From: Rhizobium sp. RM
GTDB lineage: Bacteria; Pseudomonadota; Alphaproteobacteria; Rhizobiales; Rhizobiaceae
Direction of reading: 5' to 3'
Assembly: GCF_013390595.1 (NCBI RefSeq)
Contig: NZ_JACAWV010000019.1
Location: 1 to 63,125 of the forward strand
DNA length: 63,125 bases
This document shows, in pieces, positions 37,332-46,200 of the stretch (positions are counted from its first letter, which is position 1; each line of letters begins with the position of its first letter). The notes under the pieces were generated by a model. The model was given only the letters and a program-made list of their open reading frames with translations. It had not been told where the DNA came from and did not search any database. A program made the position numbers and the translations under genes.

Positions 37332-38219
37332 CTAAAGAATGAGACGTGCGGCTGCAGCGCCGATTGCGCCTGGAAACGACAGAACGATAGTCGACATCAG
37401 CATCTGCGTCGGTACCGTGTGATCGAGCCGCCCGAATATCCAGAGCACATAGAGGCTGACGATCAGTGCAACGACGTAACCGGGCAGGGTGAAGCGGAAA
37501 AAGACGTGCCACCGTGGTGTATCATCCGGTATCTCGTGGGTGCCTCTGAACGAGACGGCATAAACGAACCCGTGCATGATGGCGATCGATATCAGAATGG
37601 CGACGAAAGCATGCCAGGGTGTCATCCTGTAGGAAATGAGGATTACTTCTTCAGTCGGAGCGACATTCAGGTTGAGAAAAAGCGCGCCGACCGCCATGAG
37701 GAAAAGCTCGCGACTGTAGCGAGTTGAGAGCTGTCCTTCGACAGGATCGTTTTCATCCACATAGCTGTTCTTATCTTCTTCATCGCTCGTATCCGACTTG
37801 TCTCCGAACTGTGAGCGACCGAGCAACGCGCCGATACTTGCCGGTACAGCCTGGATCGCGATCTTTCCGAGCATTTCCGAAAATGGCATGTCTGGCTTGA
37901 TGTCTCCAAGCAAGACAAGGATTGCAGCACTCATGACAACGCCAAGTGCATAGGCGATCATGGCGTCGCGATACGCCTCACGCCATGTGGACGTCCGTTC
38001 GAAGCCGATCATCCTTGCGAGCATGATCAGGAGCGGAATGTTGAAAAGCAGCAGAACGAACAACCTGTAACGCTCGATGTAAAATCCAAGCTGCCACAAC
38101 TCCATGGTCATGAGCATGGGAATGCCGAAAAGCAGGGCGCCGGCGGCACCGCGAGCGATGCCAATCGCAAATTCTGTCAGCTCTGGTGGTTCCGCCTTTC
38201 TGATTGAAGCGCCTGCCAT
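37332..38219 (-). CDS. Conserved integral membrane protein (TIGR02587-like)
   Basis: The 295-aa product has about eight membrane segments. An acidic cytoplasmic or periplasmic loop (about 135-165, SDTSDEEDKNSY) interrupts them, and LNVAPTEEVILISY follows in the second half. The ATG at 38219 sits eight bases after GAGAG; an ATG at 38225 is also possible. It is paired with the small protein downstream; the pair recurs together as far as I recall. Function unknown. Confidence 0.65.
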   Translation of the reverse strand: MAGASIRKAEPPELTEFAIGIARGAAGALLFGIPMLMTMELWQLGFYIERYRLFVLLLFNIPLLIMLARMIGFERTSTWREAYRDAMIAYALGVVMSAAILVLLGDIKPDMPFSEMLGKIAIQAVPASIGALLGRSQFGDKSDTSDEEDKNSYVDENDPVEGQLSTRYSRELFLMAVGALFLNLNVAPTEEVILISYRMTPWHAFVAILISIAIMHGFVYAVSFRGTHEIPDDTPRWHVFFRFTLPGYVVALIVSLYVLWIFGRLDHTVPTQMLMSTIVLSFPGAIGAAAARLIL

Positions 38220-38443
38220 TGCCATTTCTCTCTTCTGCACCCGGATGCGTGCCCGCCGATCGCGTGAAGCGCGTTTCATTAATTGCGGCGACTGCAAATC
38301 GTTCCAAGTGCAATGGCTTTGGGACTGACTGCGTGAGGAGGAACCAAACATCCCTTTTCCTCATTGCTTGATGACGACCGAGCCCCGGCCCGATAGGCGC
38401 AGGGATCTTCTTCTTTTTTTCAGTTCAGTGCGAGTGTGTGAGC

Positions 38444-39658
38444 ATGCGTGATATGGATCAGCAGAAGCGCCGGGTTCTGATTACGGGCGCCAGTGTTGCT
38501 GGCACGACATTGGCCTGGTGGCTTAATCATTGGGGCTTTGACGTCACGGTGGTGGAGCGCCATCCCCAGTTTCGCGATGGCGGCCAGAATATCGATGTCC
38601 GGGGTGCAGGGCGGGACGTGCTCCATAAGATGCGGCTCGAAGACGTGGTAGCCAGGAATGGAACTGGCGAAGAGGGCATCCGCTTCGTCAACGAAAATAA
38701 CGAGACGATTGCCGAATTCGACGTCGATGAAATTGGCCCCGATGGGCCGACGGCGGAGCTGGAAATTCTGCGCGGCGATCTCGCAAGAATCCTCTTCGAG
38801 GCTTGCGGGCACGATACCCGGTTTCGCTTCGGCGATTGTATCGAGGATATCGATGACCAGAAAGATGGTGCTGTCGTAACATTCAAATCTGGCAATCAGG
38901 AAAACTACGATCTGGTGATTGTTGCCGAAGGCGTCGGATCATCAACTCGGGAAATGTTCTTCATGGGGGAGAATGAGCCGCGATGGCTCGATGTCATCAT
39001 GGGTTACTTCACCATCCCAAAAAGCGAGAGCGACGTTGACTATTGCCGCATTTACACAGCCGGCGAAGGCCGGAGCATATGGTTGCGGCCCGACAACAAA
39101 GGGACGACGCGCGTTATCCTTGTTGTGCAGAAAAAGCCAGATGAAGAAGACGCGCTGTCGCCTGAAGAGCAGAAGGAGTTCCTGAGACAGCATTTCCACG
39201 ACGCCGGCTGGGAGGCACCTCGCGTGCTGCAGGGGCTCGACACCGCCGATGATCTTTATTTCGACGTTCTTCGCCAGGTGAAGATGGAGCGCTGGTCGAG
39301 CGGCCACGTGGTTTTGACTGGCGATGCCGCATGGTGTGCAACCCCGATTTCAGGAATTGGCACCACGCTTGCCATTGTTGGAGCCTATGTTCTTGCCGGA
39401 GAACTGGCGACCGCCAAAGATCTTGATACGGCGCTGCATCGCTATGACGAGCTGATGCGGCCCTATGTCGAAAAGGGTCAGGGGGTGCCAAAAATTGCAC
39501 CGAAAATGCTACAGCCGCAAACCCGCTTCGGTGTCGCTCTCCAACATGCGGTGCTGAGAGTGGCCGCGAGCCCCGGCGTCAAAAAGATCGTGACAAAATT
39601 CTTCACGCCCGATGCCGACGAGTTCACGGTCCCTGACTACGATCGCGGTAGACGCTGA
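38444..39658 (+). CDS. FAD-dependent monooxygenase (PHBH/TetX-like fold)
   Basis: The product is 404 aa, with an N-terminal Rossmann segment VLITGASVAGTTLAWWL (a variant of GxGxxG) and VVERHPQ. The mid motif VAEGVGSSTRE and the GD motif LTGDAAWCATPISGIG are typical of aromatic or tetracycline-destructase flavin hydroxylases. It would hydroxylate an aromatic or polycyclic compound with NAD(P)H and oxygen. The start is uncertain among GTG 38438 and ATGs 38444 and 38453. It ends next to the pca genes but on the other strand, so a link to aromatic catabolism is only suggestive. Confidence 0.82.
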   Translation: MRDMDQQKRRVLITGASVAGTTLAWWLNHWGFDVTVVERHPQFRDGGQNIDVRGAGRDVLHKMRLEDVVARNGTGEEGIRFVNENNETIAEFDVDEIGPDGPTAELEILRGDLARILFEACGHDTRFRFGDCIEDIDDQKDGAVVTFKSGNQENYDLVIVAEGVGSSTREMFFMGENEPRWLDVIMGYFTIPKSESDVDYCRIYTAGEGRSIWLRPDNKGTTRVILVVQKKPDEEDALSPEEQKEFLRQHFHDAGWEAPRVLQGLDTADDLYFDVLRQVKMERWSSGHVVLTGDAAWCATPISGIGTTLAIVGAYVLAGELATAKDLDTALHRYDELMRPYVEKGQGVPKIAPKMLQPQTRFGVALQHAVLRVAASPGVKKIVTKFFTPDADEFTVPDYDRGRR

Positions 39659-39659
39659 A

Positions 39660-39691
39660 AAGGCGAAGACCACTAAGCTGATCCTCGCCTT
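39660..39691. terminator. Weak inverted repeat between convergent genes
   Basis: AAGGCGA / TCGCCTT form a 7-bp stem with an 18-base loop in the 42-bp gap between the monooxygenase and thiolase stops. It could be a bidirectional terminator but lacks T tracts. Confidence 0.3.
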
Positions 39692-39700
39692 GCTCCCAGA

Positions 39701-40906
39701 TTAGACGCGCTGAAGTGCGACGGCGATGCCCTGGCCGACGCCAATGCACATGGTGGCAAGAGCATATTGGCCGTGTCCGAGCGAAAGCTCCATGGCGGCA
39801 GTACCACTGATGCGGGCGCCCGACATCCCCAGTGGATGGCCGAGTGCGATCGCGCCTCCGTTCGGATTGACGTTTTCCGCCTCATCCGAGAGACCTAGGT
39901 CTCTGAGCACAGCAATGCCCTGCGACGCGAAGGCTTCGTTCAGTTCGATGACATCGAACTGCGAAGGGGTGAGGCCAAGTCGTGCGCAAAGTTTGTGCGT
40001 GGCTGGCGCTGGCCCAAATCCCATAACACGCGGTGCAACACCGGCCGTGGCCCCGCCCATGATACGCGCAATCGGTGTCAGACCGTATTTGCGTGCGGCG
40101 GCTTCCGACGCGATGATGAGGGCTGCAGCCCCATCGTTGACACCAGAGGCATTGCCGGCAGTCACGGTGGCGCCTTCCAGCCGATTGACGGGCTTCAGCT
40201 TTGCAAGGGCCTCGAGGCTGGTAGAACGCGGATGTTCGTCCGCAGACACGACGATTGGGTCGCCTTTTCTCTGCGCGACCAAGACAGGCGTGATTTCCTT
40301 AGCCAGCCGGCCATTTGCCTGTGCAGCAGCAGCTTTCGCCTGTGAACGCACGGCAAAGGCGTCCTGGTCTTCGCGTGATACGTGGTAGTCGATGGCCACG
40401 TTGTCGCCGGTTTCCGGCATGGAATCGACACCGTATTGCTTCTTCATGGCGGGGTTGACGAAACGCCAGCCAATCGTCGTATCGTAGATTTCGGCGTTGC
40501 GGGAAAATGCGCTTTCCGCCTTTGGCATAACGAAGGGCGCACGGCTCATGCTTTCCACACCGCCTGCTATCATCAAGTCGGCTTCGCCTGCCTTGATCGC
40601 ACGCGCCGCCGTGATGACGGCGTCCATGCCGGAACCGCAGAGGCGATTGATGGTCGTACCAGTCAAGGAAACAGGAAGACCTGCCAGGAGCAACGACATG
40701 CGGGCAACGTTGCGGTTATCCTCGCCGGCCTGGTTGGCGCAGCCATAGACGACATCGCCCACTGCTTCCCAATCGACAGACGTGTTGCGTTCCATCAAGG
40801 CCTTGAGCGGTATCGCGCCCATATCGTCGGCACGTACGGATGACAGCGAGCCGCCGAAACGGCCAATCGGGGTGCGGATATAATCGCAAATGAATGCGTC
40901 AGTCAT
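39701..40906 (-). CDS. pcaF: Beta-ketoadipyl-CoA thiolase
   Basis: The 401-aa thiolase has acyl-accepting Cys90 in NRLCGSGMDAV, the GGVESMSRAPFV loop, GGAIALGHPLGMSGAR with the catalytic His, and CIGVGQG near the C terminus. It splits 3-oxoadipyl-CoA into succinyl-CoA and acetyl-CoA, the last step of the beta-ketoadipate pathway. GAGGAGG stands just before the ATG. It follows pcaJ by 68 bases on the same strand, so it belongs to the pcaIJF operon. Confidence 0.93.
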   Translation of the reverse strand: MTDAFICDYIRTPIGRFGGSLSSVRADDMGAIPLKALMERNTSVDWEAVGDVVYGCANQAGEDNRNVARMSLLLAGLPVSLTGTTINRLCGSGMDAVITAARAIKAGEADLMIAGGVESMSRAPFVMPKAESAFSRNAEIYDTTIGWRFVNPAMKKQYGVDSMPETGDNVAIDYHVSREDQDAFAVRSQAKAAAAQANGRLAKEITPVLVAQRKGDPIVVSADEHPRSTSLEALAKLKPVNRLEGATVTAGNASGVNDGAAALIIASEAAARKYGLTPIARIMGGATAGVAPRVMGFGPAPATHKLCARLGLTPSQFDVIELNEAFASQGIAVLRDLGLSDEAENVNPNGGAIALGHPLGMSGARISGTAAMELSLGHGQYALATMCIGVGQGIAVALQRV

Positions 40907-40974
40907 AAAATCCTCCTCAAGCGGACCGGTGTGGAATCGGATGCGACTTCCAAACACTGGAACGCTTTATGAAT

Positions 40975-41679
40975 TCACAGTGTCGGAACGGTCAGATCGG
41001 CCACGGCGCCATCGATGTGGAGCTTGGCACCCGTCATGGCCTGCAGTTCTTCGACACTTATGCCCGGCAGCTTTTCACGCAGGACAAAATGGCCGTCCAC
41101 GATGTCGATGACGGCGTGGCTGGTGTAGATGCGGGTGATGCAGGCAACGCCGGTCAGCGGGAAGGTGCATTTTTCAACGAGTTTTGGTTCGCCATTCTTG
41201 GTGACGTGTTCGGTAATGACGAACACCTGCTTGGCGCCGTGAACCAGATCCATGGCGCCGCCGACGGCCGGCACGCCCTTTGAGCCAACCCGCCAGTTGG
41301 CAAGGTCGCCGTTTTCGGCAACCTGAAGCGCGCCTAGAATGGCCACGTCGAGATGACCGCCGCGCACCATCGCGAAGCTGTCTGCATGGTGAAAGAACGC
41401 GGCACCCGGTTTCAGGGTCACGGCCTTTTTGCCGGCATTGATCAGATCCCAGTCTTCCTCACCGGGCTTCGTCGCTTCCCCGAAATTCAGGATGCCGTTT
41501 TCGGTGTGAAACACGGCCTGACGTCCCGGCGGCTGATAACGCGCCACCATTTCCGGAAAACCGATGCCGAGGTTCACATAGGCGCCGTCTTCAATATCCT
41601 GGGCGGCGCGCCAGGCAATCTGGGCGTTGGAAAGCTTGATGTCGTCACGGACATCGACCGTCAGCGTATCGGCGCTCAT
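40975..41679 (-). CDS. pcaJ: 3-oxoadipate CoA-transferase subunit B
   Basis: The 234-aa beta subunit has the family signature YVNLGIGFPEMVARY and the active-site glutamate in HTENGIL (Glu60). With PcaI it moves CoA from succinyl-CoA to 3-oxoadipate in the cytoplasm. Its ATG overlaps the pcaI stop as ATGA. The closely related acetoacetate CoA-transferase ScoB is the main alternative, but the pcaF and PcaR-type neighbours favour PcaJ. Confidence 0.9.
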   Translation of the reverse strand: MSADTLTVDVRDDIKLSNAQIAWRAAQDIEDGAYVNLGIGFPEMVARYQPPGRQAVFHTENGILNFGEATKPGEEDWDLINAGKKAVTLKPGAAFFHHADSFAMVRGGHLDVAILGALQVAENGDLANWRVGSKGVPAVGGAMDLVHGAKQVFVITEHVTKNGEPKLVEKCTFPLTGVACITRIYTSHAVIDIVDGHFVLREKLPGISVEELQAMTGAKLHIDGAVADLTVPTL

Positions 41680-42398
41680 GCGTAAATTCCTCCCTCATAC
41701 TGCATCCCGGCGCGGATCATTGCCTCTTCCTGCTGCGGGTTCGCCACTTCGACGACGCGGTCGACGAAAATTCCAGGTGTCACGACCTGTTCCGGGTCGA
41801 TGCCGCCGGCCTCGACAATCTTGGAAACCTGAACGATCGTCCTGGCTGCGGCCATGCACATCAGCGGATTGAAGTTGCGGGCGGCCTTGTTGTAGGTGAG
41901 GTTGCCGTGCGTATCGCCGACATGCGCCTTCACGATCGCAAAATCGGCCTTCAGCCAGCGTTCCTGAACATAATGGCGACCATCGAATTCAGCGATCGGC
42001 TTGCCGTTGGCAAGCTCGGTTCCGTAGGCAGTCGGCGTATAAAAGGCCGGAATTCCCGCGCCGCCGGCTCTGATGCGCTCGGCCAGTGTCCCCTGTGGTA
42101 CCAGTTCAAGCTCGATTTCGCCGGCAAGATACTTGTCTGTGAAGGCGCGCGGGTCGGACGATTTCGGGAATGAGCAGATCATTTTGGCGACCATGCCTGC
42201 GTCGATCATCGCGGCGATGCCGATCCTGCCGTTTCCGGCATTGTTGTTGATGACGGTGAGATTTCTGGGGCGCTTGTCGATCAGCGCATGAATGAGTTCA
42301 ATCGGTGCGCCGGAACCGCCGAAGCCGCCGATCATCACCACGGCGCCGTCGCCGATAGCGGAAACCGCTTCCGCGGCACTTTGCGATCTCTTGTCCAT
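41676..42398 (-). CDS. pcaI: 3-oxoadipate CoA-transferase subunit A
   Basis: The 240-aa alpha subunit has the glycine-rich motif VVMIGGFGGSGAPIELIHAL, LTVINNNAGNG and the typical GGAGIPAFYTPTAYGT. It forms the CoA-transferase with the next gene. GGGAGGT lies four bases before the ATG. It is divergent from the IclR-type regulator across a 137-bp promoter region, the usual pcaR-pcaIJ layout of rhizobia. Confidence 0.9.
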   Translation of the reverse strand: MDKRSQSAAEAVSAIGDGAVVMIGGFGGSGAPIELIHALIDKRPRNLTVINNNAGNGRIGIAAMIDAGMVAKMICSFPKSSDPRAFTDKYLAGEIELELVPQGTLAERIRAGGAGIPAFYTPTAYGTELANGKPIAEFDGRHYVQERWLKADFAIVKAHVGDTHGNLTYNKAARNFNPLMCMAAARTIVQVSKIVEAGGIDPEQVVTPGIFVDRVVEVANPQQEEAMIRAGMQYEGGIYA

Positions 42399-42480
42399 TC
42401 GACCTCCCTAGATCTTACGTCGACAAACTGTCTGTGTTCCCGCCAGTAGATACGACTCATCAGGGCTTGCGGCAATGAAG

Positions 42481-42519
42481 TTTGTGCGTTAATTGATATT
42501 TGTTCATATACCGCACAAA
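42481..42519. promoter_or_regulatory. Candidate PcaR operator
   Basis: An 8-bp perfect inverted repeat, TTTGTGCG and CGCACAAA, brackets 23 bases of AT-rich sequence in the pcaR-pcaI promoter region. IclR-type pathway regulators bind sites of this kind next to the promoters they activate. Location and symmetry are the only evidence. Confidence 0.5.
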
Positions 42520-42535
42520 ACGAAAGGGTTAAGCC

Positions 42536-43291
42536 GTGAAAGAAACGGATTTCGTCAGCGGCTTTGCCAAGGGTTTGCGTGTAATCGAGGCATTCGGCGA
42601 GAGCGACCGGCGCCTGTCGATTGCCGATGTCGCAAAGAAAACGGGGCTTGATCGCGCCACGGTGCGACGCTCGCTGCTGACCCTCTTCGAGCTCCAATAT
42701 GCTGACTATGATGGCAAATTCTTCACGTTGACGCCTCGCATCCTACGGCTTGGTCACTCCTATCTGTCCGCCACGCCCTTGCCGACGCTGTTGCAACCTC
42801 ATCTTGACGTGCTGGCGGAAAAGACCGGCCAGAGTTCATCCGCATCCGTGCTTGATGATACGCAGATCCTTTACATCGCCCGTGCATCGCAACGGCGCGT
42901 CATGTCGATCAACCTTAATCCCGGCAGCCGTCTTCCGGCTTACTGTTCTTCGATGGGTCGGGTGTTGCTTGCCGCCCTCAGCGACAGCGATGCGCGCGAT
43001 GTGCTGGCGAGATCCGATCTGCGGGTCAACACCGACCGGACGCTTGTCGACCCCGACGCGATCATGAGTGAACTCGGTCGTGTCAGGGAGCTTGGATATG
43101 CCTTGATCGATCAGGAACTCGAACTGGGCCTGAGATCGATCGCCGTGCCTTTGAAGAACAGGCGCGGTGAAACGATTGCGGCCCTTAACGTCGGCGCTCC
43201 GGCTGCACATATCTCGCTGGAGCAGATGACGGATGATGTTCTGCCGCTGCTGAAAGAGGCGGCGGAAAACATCATGCCCCTATTGAACTGA
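42536..43291 (+). CDS. pcaR: IclR-family pca regulator
   Basis: The 251-aa product has an N-terminal winged helix (LSIADVAKKTGLDRATVRRSLLTL) and the effector domain with YCSSMGRVLLAAL and RSIAVPLKN. PcaR/PcaU-type regulators activate pca genes in the presence of beta-ketoadipate and related inducers. It starts at GTG with GAAAGGG seven bases before. The divergent pcaIJ genes make the pca assignment likely. It converges on the fhuB-type gene. Confidence 0.9.
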   Translation: MKETDFVSGFAKGLRVIEAFGESDRRLSIADVAKKTGLDRATVRRSLLTLFELQYADYDGKFFTLTPRILRLGHSYLSATPLPTLLQPHLDVLAEKTGQSSSASVLDDTQILYIARASQRRVMSINLNPGSRLPAYCSSMGRVLLAALSDSDARDVLARSDLRVNTDRTLVDPDAIMSELGRVRELGYALIDQELELGLRSIAVPLKNRRGETIAALNVGAPAAHISLEQMTDDVLPLLKEAAENIMPLLN

Positions 43292-43310
43292 TTGGTCTGA
43301 TCCGGGACGT

Positions 43311-45299
43311 TCAGCCGCGTTGGCGCATCGTATAGAGAAACACGGGACCGCCGATCAGCGCGGTCAGAAGACCGGCCGGCATTTGCCATGGGAAGATCAG
43401 TGTTCTCCCGAGCCAATCCGCTGTCAGCATCAGAACACCTCCGGCAAGCGCGGCGGCAAAAATCTGCGGCAGCGTGCGGGTTATGCCAAACTGGCGCACC
43501 ATATGCGGCGCCAGCAGTCCAACGAAACTTGCAGGTCCAACAATGATGGTTGCACCGGCGGTGGCAATGGCGCTGTAGAGAATGATCGCACCACGTGTGC
43601 GTGAAATCCGCAGTCCGAGCGATCGGGCGCTGTCTTCACCAAGTCCGAGCAGTTCAAGCGGACGGTTAAGCAGCGGAACAACGAGCAGGGCCAGGGCGGC
43701 CAAGATCGCCACTGTTATCGCCTGATCGGTGGTGACACGGTAGGTGGAGCCGGAAAACCATGTGAGAAGAAGCCCTCGCGCAGGCCCCCCGACGGCCACG
43801 ACAAACGCGCCGATGGCTCCGACAATCGCCGACAGAGCGACGCCGATCAGAATGATCCTGTCAGGTGCGAAATTTGCGCGTCTGCCCAGGATGATGATTG
43901 CGGCTGTCACCAGCAGCGAGCCGGTGGCACAGGCGATGAGCAGATCGCCGGGCGTGTAGGAAGTCGAAACGAAGAGCAGTGCGATAGCGCCAAGCGTTGC
44001 GCCGGCCGATATGCCCATGACCTCGGGACTTGCCATGGGATTGGCCGTGACACGTTGAACAAGCACGCCGCTGATGCCCAAGAGAACACCTGCGGAGACG
44101 GCGCCGACGACGCGCATGAGGCGCCAACGCGCAATCAGGTTGACGTCGGTACTCCACTCCCAACCCGCCGGACCATGGCCGACGGCAAGCGTGATGATAA
44201 CGAGGGCAGAGAGGACGACGGCACAACCCGCCAGATGGTTCGGCATAAGCCGGATAAGGTGAGATGTCATCTGCTGGGTTTGCGACCGGATGGCGCCGGA
44301 TCTGGCTCGCGACAGAAGCACAAGCAGGACGGGTGCTCCGAGAAGAGAAACGAAGGTGCCGGTCGGAAGCTGGCCATTCGCAATGGCAGGCAGTTGCACG
44401 ATCTGATCTGCCAAAACGACGAGCAGACCACCGAGCAGCGGTGCCCAGATGATAAGCGATCGCAGATCGCGTGCACCCAGCGCACGGGCAAGAGCCGGGA
44501 CAGCGAGACCGACGAAACCGATGGTACCGACAGTGGCGACCACCGATCCTGCGACGACGATGGCAATGGTAAGGGAAAGGCCACGCAGCCACGCCGGTTT
44601 CATGCCAAGCGAAGTGACGACGGTGTCATCCATCTCGAGGAGGCGAAGGGCACGACAAAACAATGCTGCAATCGCCCATGCGAGCAGCAGACAAAACATC
44701 AGGCCGAATGCTGGTCCCCAGCTTGTCTGCTCCAGCCTGCCGGTCTGCCATTGTGCGAGATCTTCGCTGCGCTCCGGGTAGAGAAGCACGATGATAGCGC
44801 AGATCGTTCCAAGCGTCAGATTGACGACGAGCCCGGCGAGAATGATGGAGATTGGCGAACGGCCAGCGCCGGCCGAGATAGCGAACACGGCGGCGGTCGC
44901 GATGGCGGCGCCGGCGATGGCAATCGGCGCCTGGCCGACATCCAGCAGACCCGGTGCAAAGACCAACGCTAGGAGCAGGCTGGTCTGAGCACCCGCCGAT
45001 GTTCCAAGCGTCGTCGGTTCCGCCAAGCCATTGCGAAGGGATTGCTGGAACAGCAGGCCGGAGAGGGAAAGGGCTGCGCCGCAGAGGAAGGCAACGGCGA
45101 GACGCGGCAGCGCCGCAAAGACAAACAGCAGTGCTTCGATTGATCCTGACGGCGGCGTTGTCAGGGCTGCTGTCCAATCGGAAACTGGCAGAACACGCTG
45201 CAGATTGTCTGCCGCCAGCAACGCGCCCAATAGACCGACCAGCAGGGCGCACAAAGGTAGGACGTAATGGTTGATGCTGTGACCTCTTGCTTTCGCCAT
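43311..45299 (-). CDS. Fe3+-siderophore ABC transporter permease, double-length (FhuB type)
   Basis: The 662-aa product has about twenty membrane segments in two homologous FecCD halves (about 20-330 and 340-660). Each has a TLGTSAGA- or VMGISAGA-like loop and a GFVGLAVP or SFVGLLAPH motif. Such fused permeases import hydroxamate siderophores. It starts one base after the stop of the binding-protein gene. No ATPase gene is adjacent, so the cassette must be encoded elsewhere. Confidence 0.92.
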   Translation of the reverse strand: MAKARGHSINHYVLPLCALLVGLLGALLAADNLQRVLPVSDWTAALTTPPSGSIEALLFVFAALPRLAVAFLCGAALSLSGLLFQQSLRNGLAEPTTLGTSAGAQTSLLLALVFAPGLLDVGQAPIAIAGAAIATAAVFAISAGAGRSPISIILAGLVVNLTLGTICAIIVLLYPERSEDLAQWQTGRLEQTSWGPAFGLMFCLLLAWAIAALFCRALRLLEMDDTVVTSLGMKPAWLRGLSLTIAIVVAGSVVATVGTIGFVGLAVPALARALGARDLRSLIIWAPLLGGLLVVLADQIVQLPAIANGQLPTGTFVSLLGAPVLLVLLSRARSGAIRSQTQQMTSHLIRLMPNHLAGCAVVLSALVIITLAVGHGPAGWEWSTDVNLIARWRLMRVVGAVSAGVLLGISGVLVQRVTANPMASPEVMGISAGATLGAIALLFVSTSYTPGDLLIACATGSLLVTAAIIILGRRANFAPDRIILIGVALSAIVGAIGAFVVAVGGPARGLLLTWFSGSTYRVTTDQAITVAILAALALLVVPLLNRPLELLGLGEDSARSLGLRISRTRGAIILYSAIATAGATIIVGPASFVGLLAPHMVRQFGITRTLPQIFAAALAGGVLMLTADWLGRTLIFPWQMPAGLLTALIGGPVFLYTMRQRG

Positions 45300-45300
45300 G

Positions 45301-46200
45301 TCACGCGGCCCTGTCGAATGTCGTGGCAAGCCACTCCGCAAAGTTTGTCGCCGACACGAGGCCGCCGAAGACCGAGACGGGAGGCGAAATATGGACCTTT
45401 CCGCTGCGAACGGCCGGGATCGAACGCCAGAGAATATTATCGTCCAGCCTCGACAGCATTTCCGTTGTCCTGTCGTTCTGGTTCAAGATCACGACCGATG
45501 CATCCGGTGTCTGCAGCAGTTTTTCGACACCGATCGATGTGAAACCAAAGCCGTTGACCGGTCCCTGCCAGGCATTTTCCAAACCAACATGTGTCAAGGC
45601 GCTGCCAGGCAGACTGCCGGTCGCGTAGACATTCACGAAGCGGTTGTTGCTTCGCAGATTGAGAAGAAAAACGCGTCGCGATTTTGCTGCTCCGGCCACC
45701 CCGGTCAACCGCTGTTCAAGTTGTTGAATATTGCCTTGTCCTGGTGCATCAGGAAAATCCCTCAGGACGTCAGTGGCAAAAATCCGCGCCCTTTCGATCG
45801 GGTCGCCACCGCTGCCATGGATGTCGCAAAGACGAACCGGTGCGATCTTCGCAAGCTGCGGGCGGGAGATTGCGCTCCATGACGGCAGATAGATTGCATC
45901 GGGTTTCAATCGATCAAGCAGCTCCAGGTTCGGTTCCCAGGTTGACCCCAGATCGATCACATCGTTCATTGCAGGCAGATGACTGAAGCTTGCCCGAAAC
46001 CCCGAAAGATCGGCGATTGCTGCAGGCTCTATACCAATTGCAATCAGCGTCTCGGCCGCGGCCCAGTCGATTGACGCGACATAGGGTTTGAGGGACGGGG
46101 CCGCCTTTATCGATCTGGCCTGCAAGGCAAATGCCGCCGCACCGAAAATGACGGTGCGGCGGCAAATACGATTCTGCAGATGATATTGGGGTCTTACCAC
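45301..46200 (-). CDS. Iron-siderophore ABC transporter substrate-binding protein (FhuD-like)
   Basis: The 299-aa product has an N-terminal twin-arginine-like signal (CRRTVIFGAAAFAL) and the FhuD features WAAAETLIAIGIEPAAIAD, LDRLKPDAIYLPS and a C-terminal SATNFAEWLA. It binds ferric hydroxamates in the periplasm. It starts at GTG overlapping the receptor stop; no strong ribosome-binding site is visible, so translation is probably coupled. Confidence 0.88.
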   Translation of the reverse strand: MVRPQYHLQNRICRRTVIFGAAAFALQARSIKAAPSLKPYVASIDWAAAETLIAIGIEPAAIADLSGFRASFSHLPAMNDVIDLGSTWEPNLELLDRLKPDAIYLPSWSAISRPQLAKIAPVRLCDIHGSGGDPIERARIFATDVLRDFPDAPGQGNIQQLEQRLTGVAGAAKSRRVFLLNLRSNNRFVNVYATGSLPGSALTHVGLENAWQGPVNGFGFTSIGVEKLLQTPDASVVILNQNDRTTEMLSRLDDNILWRSIPAVRSGKVHISPPVSVFGGLVSATNFAEWLATTFDRAA

